DNA of 64,000 nucleotides. Origin: Flavobacterium anhuiense (GTDB taxonomy: Bacteria; Bacteroidota; Bacteroidia; Flavobacteriales; Flavobacteriaceae). The stretch lies in assembly GCF_004151235.1 (NCBI RefSeq), contig NZ_JUIV01000014.1, forward strand, positions 78,124 to 142,123, in the 5' to 3' direction. The notes below the pieces were generated by a model. It saw only the letters and a program-made list of their open reading frames with translations. It was not told the origin of the DNA and did not search any database. Each line of letters begins with the position of its first letter. Position 1 is the first letter of the stretch. Both the position numbers and the translations under genes were made by a program. Positions 38,101 through 45,616 of this stretch are shown here, piece after piece.

Positions 38101-39201
38101 ACCTACCCAAACATTCTTTTTTTCATCTTCGCAAAAAGATAAAATAAAATTATCTGCCGGATCTTTGGCATTATAGCGAATGCTTTTAAAATACTTTGGC
38201 GTATCACTCAGCATACTTATTCCGCCACGAAGCGAACCAAACCATTTATTGCCCGATTGGTCTTCATATAAACTCCAAACCGAATTGCTTTTGGCTAATT
38301 GTTCGTTATAAGAAAGAAGTTTTTTAGTATTTGGATTTATGTAGAAAATGCCGCAACCGTCTGTTGTAACCCAGATTTTTCCTTTTTTATCTACTAAAAC
38401 ATCTGTAACGCTACATTTATTGGTAAAATAATTTTCGGAAATTGAACCTGTTTTGGTATTCATTAAAAACAAACCTTCATCTGTTCCTAACAAAAGATTT
38501 CCATCAGAAGAAAGCTTAATGGCTTTTACTCCTATTGAAAGTGGAAAAACAATTTTTAAGTCTTTAGCTTTATAATTGTAAGAGCAAATTCCAACATTAC
38601 GCACATACACCCAACATCCTGATTTTTCTTTATTTTCCTGAATTGCAATAGCATCATAATTAGAAATCGTAATTCTGTTTCCTAATGCGTTGAGCGGAAT
38701 ATGTTTTCCTGTGAAAGAACCGTTTTCAAAAGCCAACAACCCTAATTTCTGCGAAGCAACCAAAACCAAATTATCTGACACGGAGCGCATCTGATGTATA
38801 ATATCTTGTAGCACTTTAGGTTTATCGTCCCACAGCGTATATTGAACCGTATGAAATGATGCTTTTGTTTTATCGTAAATACAGATTCCGCTAGTTCCTC
38901 CTACCCAAATATTATTTCTCGAGTCTCCTTCAATATTGTAAATGGTATTAAATAACAGAGATTTTTTATCGTTGATTCTGTTTCTAAAGACTTTAAAATT
39001 ATATCCGTCATAACGGTTTAAACCATCATAGGTTCCAAACCACATATAACCTTCTTTATCCTGATAAATTGTGATGATGGAATTATTAGACAAACCGTCT
39101 GAAATATCAAGAAATTTGACTGGATAATCCTGTGCATATCCTACCAAAGAAAATCCAATTAAGAGTAGAAAATATCGAACAAAACGCTTCAAAATGTACA
39201 T
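35164..39201 (-). CDS. Hybrid two-component system (HTCS) sensor-regulator of the PUL
   Basis: The start at 39201 gives a signal peptide (FLLLIGFSLVGYAQ). The longer reading from 39276 runs through the lutC terminator hairpin. In the 1345-residue protein, order is: about 14 two-component propeller repeats (such as LWVGTQEGGLLLFDRKTNTF), Y_Y_Y Ig-like domain (YSRLPEGKYTFKVKTNNFQG), a membrane segment (WWAYTLYLLAIGGILFLYLD), HisKA with His819 in SHEFRTP, HATPase (NAFKYTP, GTGFGIGLYIVKYF), receiver with Asp1134 in VISDIAM, and an AraC helix-turn-helix (GFEDPKYFRQQFVKLFGITP). HTCS proteins bind a specific oligosaccharide in the periplasm and activate the adjacent PUL. It lies immediately upstream, same strand. 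Confidence 0.95.
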   Translation of the reverse strand: MYILKRFVRYFLLLIGFSLVGYAQDYPVKFLDISDGLSNNSIITIYQDKEGYMWFGTYDGLNRYDGYNFKVFRNRINDKKSLLFNTIYNIEGDSRNNIWVGGTSGICIYDKTKASFHTVQYTLWDDKPKVLQDIIHQMRSVSDNLVLVASQKLGLLAFENGSFTGKHIPLNALGNRITISNYDAIAIQENKEKSGCWVYVRNVGICSYNYKAKDLKIVFPLSIGVKAIKLSSDGNLLLGTDEGLFLMNTKTGSISENYFTNKCSVTDVLVDKKGKIWVTTDGCGIFYINPNTKKLLSYNEQLAKSNSVWSLYEDQSGNKWFGSLRGGISMLSDTPKYFKSIRYNAKDPADNFILSFCEDEKKNVWVGTDGAGLKYWDRKNNSYTNYGNLLSSNFITGIIRDNNDIWISTWAGGINKINKVANSVKKYSCYNPNTKQTEKNIWFVFKDSKANIWASSTNEGTLYLLNRNKDVFELFDKRIDNLQCMIETSDGKLWAGNYTSLLSIEKNTRKITKKVIGNPIRCIYEDKDKNLWVGTQEGGLLLFDRKTNTFKRLTIDDGLPSNSILRLLEDKEGNLWMSTYNGICRYDKKNKTFRNFSVNDGLQSNQFSFNAGIKLSSGEFLFGGINGFNIFYPQAIKGLNQKNNVLLTDFYVNNQLIEESKAEVDIDSNKIKGVSLEYDQTTLSLEFVALDYNNADKINYAYFLEGWDQQWNYVGQARKANYSRLPEGKYTFKVKTNNFQGGWNKEVSLVSITVLPPWYRTWWAYTLYLLAIGGILFLYLDYNKNKEKLKYKVKIAELESKKEKEIAEKQSSMFTYISHEFRTPLSLIINPLKKAVQKEIVENGSSGSDLAIAHRNARRLLSLVDQLLLLRKAENDTDSLRLSPIDVNNLSNEVYQCFVNQAKEKQISYNFIIPEHEITIIGDYEKIEISLFNLMSNAFKYTPIGGEINLTVTENDDEVFLEISDSGDGIDKKDIDVIFEKFRQINSKVSVGTGFGIGLYIVKYFVDKHKGSVICSSEKGKGSTFKLAFLKGNSHFEDIEITNEKPQRSQLFDELIPDEIEEPIPAAVTSIADSDFKKTMLSDKRTVLIIDDNAEIRAYLIKLFADNYIVYSAENGEEGLKMTKKHMPDLVISDIAMEAMDGLELCRRIKEDNALSHIPVILLTASKNPETHLQGINEGADDYITKPFDDDILTARVDSLLRNRHNLRTYFLDSITLKENTQKVPVEYQEILKKCIEIVEANIHKKDFTIRTFALEMGMSHRTLYTKIKIISGQTLNAFIRSLRIRRAAMLMLTEDMNITQASTEVGFEDPKYFRQQFVKLFGITPSEYIKKYKTSFNSDLNIIK

Positions 39202-39251
39202 TATTATATTCGTGTAAAGAGTACAATTATAAGCTAATTTTAGGAAAATTT

Positions 39252-39291
39252 TAAAAAAAGAAAGCAGAAATGGCAAACATTCCTGCTTTCT
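39252..39291 (-). terminator. Terminator after lutC
   Basis: AGAAAGCAG and CTGCTTTCT (39259-39267 with 39283-39291) form a stem with an inner extension. On the - strand a run of seven T follows the stem. It ends the rhamnose-lactate operon and lies just upstream of the HTCS start. Confidence 0.85.
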
Positions 39292-39388
39292 AAATGTGAT
39301 TTTGGGTTTAGTCTTTTTTTTTAATAAACTATTCCCTACTGAGCTTTATTTCTATGCGAATATTTTCACTAGTAAAAAGATAAAAACC

Positions 39389-39976
39389 TTAATCCAATAA
39401 GAACACAATTAATCCTCTAGCACCATGCGCACCAAGAACTAAAGACTGCTCAATGTCGGCTGTTTTTGACGGACCAGCTATGAAAGTTCCAAAACCGTAT
39501 TCCATGTTTCCAATTCTTTGATACGCTTGCTGCATTGTTGGAACAAGATCTTTTTTATGAACTATAATAGCCAAATATTGCGTAATGAAAGGCGCAACAC
39601 GCTGTCCTAAAATATCATCTGTAACCCAAAGTCCGCTGTTTTCTGCTACTCCAAAATGTGCTTTTACAACCGTTAATTCTACATCCTGAAGCGAATGCGG
39701 ATCTACTGTTTTCCAGTCTAATGAAGCAATTTCTGAAAGTTCTGGAAGCGTTGTAATCAGTCTTTTCTCCAGATTGTAATTAGATTTTATATAATTGATG
39801 ATTTCATTATAATCAGCAACTTCTACAGGATCGCCACCTATGCCTTTTAAAACCGTTTTATAGGTTTCTAAAACATCAAATTGTTCAGAACCTAAAAGAT
39901 TTAAATTGGGCAGTTCTGAAACCAAATTGGGCTGATTTGCTTTTATTCTTTTTAAAATTTCACCTTTACTACTCAT
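39389..39976 (-). CDS. lutC: LutC/YkgG-type subunit of L-lactate utilisation complex (LUD domain)
   Basis: I chose ATG 39976 (MSSKGEIL), because the longer reading from 40042 lies inside lutB. The 195-residue product is a LUD (DUF162) protein with LTVVKAHFGVAENSGLWVTD and IAGPSKTADIEQSLVLGAHG, which is the YkgG/LutC pattern. It starts inside the last codons of lutB (8-bp overlap). With LutA and LutB it oxidises L-lactate to pyruvate. It is the last gene of the rhamnose operon. Confidence 0.92.
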   Translation of the reverse strand: MSSKGEILKRIKANQPNLVSELPNLNLLGSEQFDVLETYKTVLKGIGGDPVEVADYNEIINYIKSNYNLEKRLITTLPELSEIASLDWKTVDPHSLQDVELTVVKAHFGVAENSGLWVTDDILGQRVAPFITQYLAIIVHKKDLVPTMQQAYQRIGNMEYGFGTFIAGPSKTADIEQSLVLGAHGARGLIVFLLD

Positions 39977-41369
39977 TTCCTTTTTCTTTAGATTCTCTCG
40001 AATTTTTCTTGTACCATTCTCTAAAAGATTCTTCTGGAACATCTGGCATTTCCCGCTGATCGTACCATTTGTTCATTTTATTATTGACCATTCCTGGAAT
40101 ATTTTTCATTACAAATCGCCCTGATTTTCCAGCAATATTAAAAACAGTCGGATTGGCCAAAACGGTAGCCATTGTTTTCATCGCAATAGTTTTAGCTTTT
40201 GGCGTATGCCCTTCTTTTACCAAAACCTGACGCCATTTGTACAATTGATCATGAATATCAATTTTTACTGGACAAACGTTAGTACAAGAACCACAAAGTG
40301 TACTAGCAAAAGGCAGATCGGCATTTTTGCTCATATCTAAGTTTGGCGCTAAAATAGACCCAATTGGTCCAGCAACTGCATTATGATAACTGTGTCCACC
40401 GCTTCGTCTGTAAACGGGACAAGTATTCATACACGCTCCACAGCGAATGCATTTTAGTGAATTTCTAAAATCTTCTCTTCCTAATTGCGTACTTCTTCCG
40501 TTGTCTACAATTACGATATGCATTTCTTTTCCGTCTCTTGGTTTCTTGAAATGGCTTGAGAAAGTTGTAATAGGTTGTCCAGTTGCACTTCTTGCTAATA
40601 ATCTCAGAAAAACACCTAAATGTTCTCTTTTCGGAATCAGTTTTTCGAATCCCATGCAAGCGATGTGAACATCTGCTAAATGTGCGCCCATATCGGCATT
40701 TCCTTCGTTGGTACAAACTACAACTTCTCCCGTTTCTGCAACAGCAAAATTGACACCTGTTAAAGCTACTTTTCTAGTCAAAAAAGTATTTCTCAAACTC
40801 TGACGAGCCGATTCTGTTAAATATTGCGGATTAAAATTTCCTTTTTCTGTACCTAAATGTTCGTGGAAAGTTTCGCTTACATCTTCTTTCTTTAAGTGAA
40901 TTGCAGGAAGTACAATATGGCTTGGCGGTTCTTTACGAAGCTGTACAATATATTCCCCTAAATCTGAATCGATTACTTCTATTCCTTTTTCGGCTAAATA
41001 ATCGTTTAAATGGCATTCTTCTGTAAGCATCGATTTGGATTTCACCATTTGCTTAACCTCATGTTTTGCCATGATAGAATGTACAATTTCGTTGTGTTCT
41101 TTGGCATCAGCTGCCCAATGTACAATTATTCCGTTTCGTTGCGCATTAGCTTCAAATTCAACTAAATAATCATGAATATTAGAAAGCACATTAAATTTGA
41201 TTTGAGAAGCCGTTTCGCGAAGCAGTTCCCAGTCTGCTATTTGGTGTGCTGATTTATCTCTTTTAGAGCGAACAAACCAAAGTGTTTCATCATGCCAATT
41301 GACACGTTCTACATCTTTGTTGAACTTTGTTGCGGCTACGCTGTGCGATATTGTTTTTTCTGATGACAT
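39969..41369 (-). CDS. lutB: LutB-type iron-sulfur subunit of L-lactate utilisation complex
   Basis: The 466-residue protein has an N-terminal LUD domain (with VALTGVNFAVAETGEVVVCT and NEGNADMG) and a C-terminal ferredoxin domain with two 4Fe-4S motifs, CIRCGACMNTCPVYRRSGGH and CGSCTNVCPVKID. A DUF3390-type tail follows. This is the LutB/YkgF arrangement at normal length. It lies between lutA (178 bp away, gap filled by a repeat) and lutC (8-bp overlap). It would carry electrons from lactate oxidation. Confidence 0.95.
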   Translation of the reverse strand: MSSEKTISHSVAATKFNKDVERVNWHDETLWFVRSKRDKSAHQIADWELLRETASQIKFNVLSNIHDYLVEFEANAQRNGIIVHWAADAKEHNEIVHSIMAKHEVKQMVKSKSMLTEECHLNDYLAEKGIEVIDSDLGEYIVQLRKEPPSHIVLPAIHLKKEDVSETFHEHLGTEKGNFNPQYLTESARQSLRNTFLTRKVALTGVNFAVAETGEVVVCTNEGNADMGAHLADVHIACMGFEKLIPKREHLGVFLRLLARSATGQPITTFSSHFKKPRDGKEMHIVIVDNGRSTQLGREDFRNSLKCIRCGACMNTCPVYRRSGGHSYHNAVAGPIGSILAPNLDMSKNADLPFASTLCGSCTNVCPVKIDIHDQLYKWRQVLVKEGHTPKAKTIAMKTMATVLANPTVFNIAGKSGRFVMKNIPGMVNNKMNKWYDQREMPDVPEESFREWYKKNSRESKEKGNE

Positions 41370-41387
41370 CTTATAAAAGTTGTTTTT

Positions 41388-41539
41388 ACCATTAAGATAT
41401 TAAGTAAATTAAGCTAAACTTTATGAACTTAATTTCTTTATGATTAAAAGAAAATTAAGTTTTTTAAAATTTCTTAAATCTCTTATATTTTTACTAAGAA
41501 ATATTTAACCAAGCTTTATAATCTTAATTTCTTAATGGT
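41388..41539. repeat. Inverted-repeat element with ACCATTAAGA ends between lutA and lutB
   Basis: ACCATTAAGATATTAAG at the left pairs with CTTAATTTCTTAATGGT at the right, with shorter TTAAG/CTTAA units between. It fills the lutA-lutB gap and has no ORF, so it is carried in the operon transcript. Confidence 0.75.
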
Positions 41540-41547
41540 AGAAAAAA

Positions 41548-42288
41548 TTAATTTTCGAGTGAATTTAATATTTCAGCAATGTGAATGGTTTTAATTCTGC
41601 TTTTCTGCCTTTTTAGAATTCCGTCCAAGTGCATTAGGCAAGACATATCTCCACCTGTAATATAATCCACATCATGACTTTCGTGATCTTTAATACGATC
41701 TTGTCCCATTTTTACAGAAACCGCTTCTTCAGTCACACAGAAAGTTCCACCAAAGCCACAGCATTCATCTTTTCTGGTTAGAGCAACCAAATCAAGGTCT
41801 TTTATACTGTGCAACAATTGTTCTGGTTTAGAGAAAAATGGTGCGTTTAATTCAGACATTTGCGAAAGCTTTAATCCGCGTTGACCGTGACAGCTTACGT
41901 GCATTCCAACTTTATAAGGAAATCTTCCGTCAATATGATCGATTTTTAAAACGTCAGTTATAAATTCTGTAAGTTCATAAACTGTATTTCGAATTGCTGT
42001 TGCCTTCTCTTCCTGTTTCTCGTCATGCAAATGGTCTTTCACATGCAAAACACAACTTCCAGAAGGACAGACTATATAATCAAATCCAGAAAAATTGGCA
42101 ATAAAATTGGCATCGCATCCTTTTGTCAAATGTGCGTAACCGCTATTTGCCATTGGCTGTCCGCAGCAGGTTTGTCCCATCGGAAATTCGACATCACAAC
42201 CTAATTTTTGAAGTAATTCGTAGGTTGCGATTCCTACTTTTGGGTAAAATTGGTCGACATAACAAGGTATAAAAAGTCCAATTTTCAT
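41548..42288 (-). CDS. lutA: LutA-type subunit of L-lactate utilisation complex (two CCG domains)
   Basis: The start at 42288 (MKIGLFIPCY) matches the family; the reading from 42357 adds 23 unrelated residues. The 246-residue product has two Cys-rich CCG domains: GQTCCGQPMANSGY and later KDECCGFGGTFCVTEE, each with upstream single Cys. This is the LutA/YkgE family, related to glycolate oxidase GlcF and heterodisulfide reductase modules. It follows the rhamnulokinase gene on the same strand and begins the lactate-oxidising part of the operon. Confidence 0.94.
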   Translation of the reverse strand: MKIGLFIPCYVDQFYPKVGIATYELLQKLGCDVEFPMGQTCCGQPMANSGYAHLTKGCDANFIANFSGFDYIVCPSGSCVLHVKDHLHDEKQEEKATAIRNTVYELTEFITDVLKIDHIDGRFPYKVGMHVSCHGQRGLKLSQMSELNAPFFSKPEQLLHSIKDLDLVALTRKDECCGFGGTFCVTEEAVSVKMGQDRIKDHESHDVDYITGGDMSCLMHLDGILKRQKSRIKTIHIAEILNSLEN

Positions 42289-42383
42289 ATTGTAGTATTT
42301 AGTGTGTTGTTCATTAGGCGTGTACTGTAAAAATGTAAAAAATACGTTTCTCAGCAAATTTACAACATACAGACCTTTTTTAC

Positions 42384-43745
42384 CTAATGTTTATAGAATT
42401 TCAAGTCAATTAAATCGTTCTGAATTGGTTTTGGATTCCAGTTTTCATGAATTGCCAATGCCGCACCCAATGCACTTGCCTGCGCCATAGAAGCTGCATA
42501 AACTTCTACATCTGGAAAAGCTTCTGCCAATAAATTCATATAAATTGAATTTTTACTGAAACCGCCATCAACAAAAATCTTTTTTACTGGACTATTTTGA
42601 ACTACCAAATTGGTCGAGAAAAACTGCTGTTCTACCAAATCCAACATTAATTGATGATAGGCTGTTTCGTAGTCTTTAAACTGCGATAAATCTCTCTTTT
42701 GAAAAGGACATTCATTTAAAATATCAAAATCATATTTCTTTGGATAGATAATCTGATAATTAATCGCTCTTAAATTGGCTACAATTTTCTTATCAAAATA
42801 AACTTCTTTGTATGTATCAACTGGAACATTAAAATGCTTTGCCAAACGTTTGGTTTGTACTTCATGTTCGTTTCCTGCAAACAAACGAGCCGCTTTAACA
42901 GGTTTGTTCGTGTATTGCATATAACACAAACAGTCGTGCTGTAACTCCTCAAAAGTCAAGGGCTTATTATTAAAAGGATTTAGAGAAATACTCCAAGTTC
43001 CTGTTGATAATAAAACGAAAGGTTCTGTAAAGTTAATCGTGTACGGAATTATTGCCGAAGAACTGTCGTGAAGTCCAGTACCAATAGACAATCCTTCTTT
43101 TGTTCTGATAACATCTTTGCCGTAGTAAATTGGAGGCAATTTAGCATCAATTCCTTCCCTTTTTAACCATTTATGATATTTCATTTTTTTGAAATTCCAC
43201 AAATTGGTATGACAGCCAATACTAGTAATATCAGCGTAAGCTTCATTAGTCAAAAGAAAACTCAAAAACTGTGGCAGATGCAGGCAGTATTTTACTTTTT
43301 GAAATAATTCGGGTTTTTCTTCTTTTAACCTATAAATCTGCATTCCAGAATTAAGACTCCCTAAAACTGGAGACGCTGTTTTTACGGCAAACTTTTCTTC
43401 TCCCTTATATTTTTTATAAAAATCAGATTTTAATTCCTCTGGATAATCTTTTAAATAATTATACAGAGGAGTTAAAACTTTTCCGTTTTCGTCTATATAA
43501 ACAAAACTGGCTCCGTAAGTGCTGAAATTGATGGCTTTTAAAACATAATCCGTTAATTCTTTTATTTCTTCTAAGCGATCTAAAACCCATTTTTGAAGAA
43601 CCTCTATATCTTCGCAAGGAAAACCATCTTCGTCTTTTGTTTCCACAAGATTAACTGATTTTTCCCAGACAATTTTATAATTTTCATTAAATAAAAAAAC
43701 CTTTTTGTTTGTTTTACCAATATCAAAAATCGCAACTACATTCAT
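42384..43745 (-). CDS. rhaB: FGGY-family carbohydrate kinase, probable L-rhamnulokinase
   Basis: The 453-residue protein has the FGGY kinase fold: N-terminal phosphate loop AIFDIGKTNKKVFLFNENY, INFSTYGASFVYID, and a C-terminal ATPase domain with LLSTGTWSISLNPF and KKIFVDGGFSKNSIYMNLLA. Family members phosphorylate sugars. Its place between the rhamnose isomerase and lactate genes makes rhamnulose the expected substrate, giving rhamnulose 1-phosphate. Specificity rests on context. An inverted repeat separates it from the isomerase gene. Confidence 0.87.
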   Translation of the reverse strand: MNVVAIFDIGKTNKKVFLFNENYKIVWEKSVNLVETKDEDGFPCEDIEVLQKWVLDRLEEIKELTDYVLKAINFSTYGASFVYIDENGKVLTPLYNYLKDYPEELKSDFYKKYKGEEKFAVKTASPVLGSLNSGMQIYRLKEEKPELFQKVKYCLHLPQFLSFLLTNEAYADITSIGCHTNLWNFKKMKYHKWLKREGIDAKLPPIYYGKDVIRTKEGLSIGTGLHDSSSAIIPYTINFTEPFVLLSTGTWSISLNPFNNKPLTFEELQHDCLCYMQYTNKPVKAARLFAGNEHEVQTKRLAKHFNVPVDTYKEVYFDKKIVANLRAINYQIIYPKKYDFDILNECPFQKRDLSQFKDYETAYHQLMLDLVEQQFFSTNLVVQNSPVKKIFVDGGFSKNSIYMNLLAEAFPDVEVYAASMAQASALGAALAIHENWNPKPIQNDLIDLKFYKH

Positions 43746-43751
43746 TTTTTT

Positions 43752-43868
43752 AATTATGAGTTATGAGTTATAAGTTCTTGAATTATGATTTTTATGTTTA
43801 AGCTAAGTCTATTTATGTTTTCAGTAAAAACGCAAAAAGATTCAACTTATAATTCATAATTCATAATT
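43752..43868. repeat. Inverted repeat of AATTATGA/TCATAATT units
   Basis: AATTATGAGTTATGAGTTAT at the left pairs with ATAATTCATAATTCATAATT at the right. It fills the gap between the isomerase and kinase genes and reaches into the isomerase stop codon. Confidence 0.7.
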
Positions 43869-45141
43869 ACAATCCTGTTGCTACTGTTTTTAAACCTCTT
43901 TCGTCAATTAGATTTTCTCTAACTTGAAGCGAACGATATAATGCCACTGGATTTAGCGCTGCCCCAGAACGAAGACGAGCTTCAGCTACCAATGCGCGAA
44001 CATCTGTGCGGAATGCATTTTGAAGAATTTCCTGCGCTTTTACTACATCATTTTCTTCTTGTGCTTGTTCTAATGCTTTTCTATCAACAGAAAGTGCTTG
44101 TGCGTAAGCAATCATAATCGCTTCAACAGATTGCAATAAATCTTCTAATGGATCTTTGATATTGTGAGAAGCATCAATCATCCAACCTAAATCTTTGGCG
44201 TGATTCATTCCTCTTGCATCCATTCCTTCTACTAATTCATTAAAAATCAAGAATAATTGGTATGGTTTTAATGCACCGGCAGTTAAATCGTCGTCTCCAT
44301 ATTTTGAATCATTAAAATGGAAACCTCCTAGTTTGTTTTCCATTAGCAATAAAGAAACAATTTGCTCGATATTGGCATTTGGTAAATGATGTCCTAAGTC
44401 TACCAAAGTCTGCGCTTTGTCGCCTAACTTTTTAACATACGAATAAGATTGTCCCCAATCTGCCACAGTTGTTGAATAAAAGTTAGGTTCAGCACATTTG
44501 TATTCTAAGAATAATTTCCAATTTGAAGGCAATGCATCGTAGATTTCCTCTAAACTTTCTAATGTATTTTGATATGCTTTTCTAAAATTTAATTGTCCTG
44601 GAAAATTAGAACCGTCTGCCAGCCAAACTGTCAAAGACTCTGATCCTAACTCAATCCCATGTTTGATTACTTCTATATTGTGAGCAATTGCCTGTTTGCG
44701 AACTGCTTTGTTTACGTTTTGTAAAGAACCGTATTTATAAGTATGTTCAGCGTTTGCCTGATCTTGAAATGTGTTCGAATTCATCGCATCAAATTTCAAT
44801 CCGTGCTGTGCTGCTAATGTTTTTATTTCATTATAATTTGTTGGAATATCCCACGGAATGTGAAGTGAAATCGCGCCAGAGGCACTGTTAAGCTTATGAA
44901 GCAAACCAACATCTTCAATTTTTTCTTCTAATGAACGAGGCTCACCTCCCCCAGCGAAACGTCCGAATCTAGTTCCTCCTGTTCCTAAAGCCCAAGACGG
45001 AATTGCAATTTGAAAATCGATTAATTTTTGAATAATCGCTTCTGTTTCATTTATTTCTGATGCTGTAAAAACTAGCTTATTTTGGTGTTTTTTAATTAAA
45101 TCCCCGTTATGAGAATCGATGTGGTTTGATGAGATTAACAT
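43867..45141 (-). CDS. rhaI: L-rhamnose isomerase, RhaI type
   Basis: The 424-residue TIM-barrel enzyme resembles the Pseudomonas stutzeri type of L-rhamnose isomerase rather than E. coli RhaA: IPSWALGTGGTRFGRFAGGG, SLHIPWDIPTNYNEI, LTVWLADGSNFPGQ, LEYKCAEPNFYSTTVADWGQ, LVDLGHHLPNANIEQIVSLL, and GGFHFNDSKYGDDDL. The Glu, Asp and His in these segments are the expected metal ligands. It interconverts L-rhamnose and L-rhamnulose in the cytosol. It lies between the kinase and the aldolase/dehydrogenase, separated from the latter by a repeat element. Confidence 0.93.
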   Translation of the reverse strand: MLISSNHIDSHNGDLIKKHQNKLVFTASEINETEAIIQKLIDFQIAIPSWALGTGGTRFGRFAGGGEPRSLEEKIEDVGLLHKLNSASGAISLHIPWDIPTNYNEIKTLAAQHGLKFDAMNSNTFQDQANAEHTYKYGSLQNVNKAVRKQAIAHNIEVIKHGIELGSESLTVWLADGSNFPGQLNFRKAYQNTLESLEEIYDALPSNWKLFLEYKCAEPNFYSTTVADWGQSYSYVKKLGDKAQTLVDLGHHLPNANIEQIVSLLLMENKLGGFHFNDSKYGDDDLTAGALKPYQLFLIFNELVEGMDARGMNHAKDLGWMIDASHNIKDPLEDLLQSVEAIMIAYAQALSVDRKALEQAQEENDVVKAQEILQNAFRTDVRALVAEARLRSGAALNPVALYRSLQVRENLIDERGLKTVATGL

Positions 45142-45224
45142 AGTTATTTATTCTTTAATAGAGTTTACAATATATAAATTTTATATTTCTAGTATATTTT
45201 TTTAACATGCATTGCCTAAATTTT

Positions 45225-45446
45225 GGGACGCGGATTTTACGGATTCGCTATCGCGAAGACGCTGATTGACACAATTTTTTGTTTCACGCAGATTTAAAAA
45301 TATTCTAGCAGAGAACGCAGATCTTTTCTTTAATCATCTCAAATTAAAAATCTCTTAGATCTGCTTAAATCAGTCTAAATCTGCGTAAATAAAAAACCCG
45401 CATTTTTCCGCGTTTTCGCGATAGCGAATCTGCGTCATCTGCGTTC
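45225..45446. repeat. 222-bp inverted-repeat element, copy 2 of 2 (GGGACGCGGAT family)
   Basis: The left end GGGACGCGGATTTTACGGAT followed by TCGCTATCGCGAAGACGC pairs with the right end CCGCGTTTTCGCGATAGCGA followed by ATCTGCGTCATCTGCGTTC. Interior units TTTCACGCAGATTTAAA and TTAAATCAGTCTAAATCTGC match copy 1 at 1925-2267. It lies in the 475-bp gap upstream of the isomerase gene. The rest of that gap shows nothing recognisable. Confidence 0.85.
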
Positions 45447-45616
45447 AATATGCCATAATTGCTGAACTCTTGTTTAACTTCACTTTTTTGTTACGTTTTC
45501 TTTGTTAAAGCGAATTGTTATATTCTAAAAAAATCTAACGTTCGAAAGAATTCGAACGCTAGACCACAAAAAACCACTTTTGCTTAAACAAACTTATATA
45601 AAAACCTAAACAATCT

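Noticed and set aside
39202..39276. Longer start for the hybrid sensor
   Set aside because: It would run through the terminator hairpin of lutC and would bury the signal peptide.
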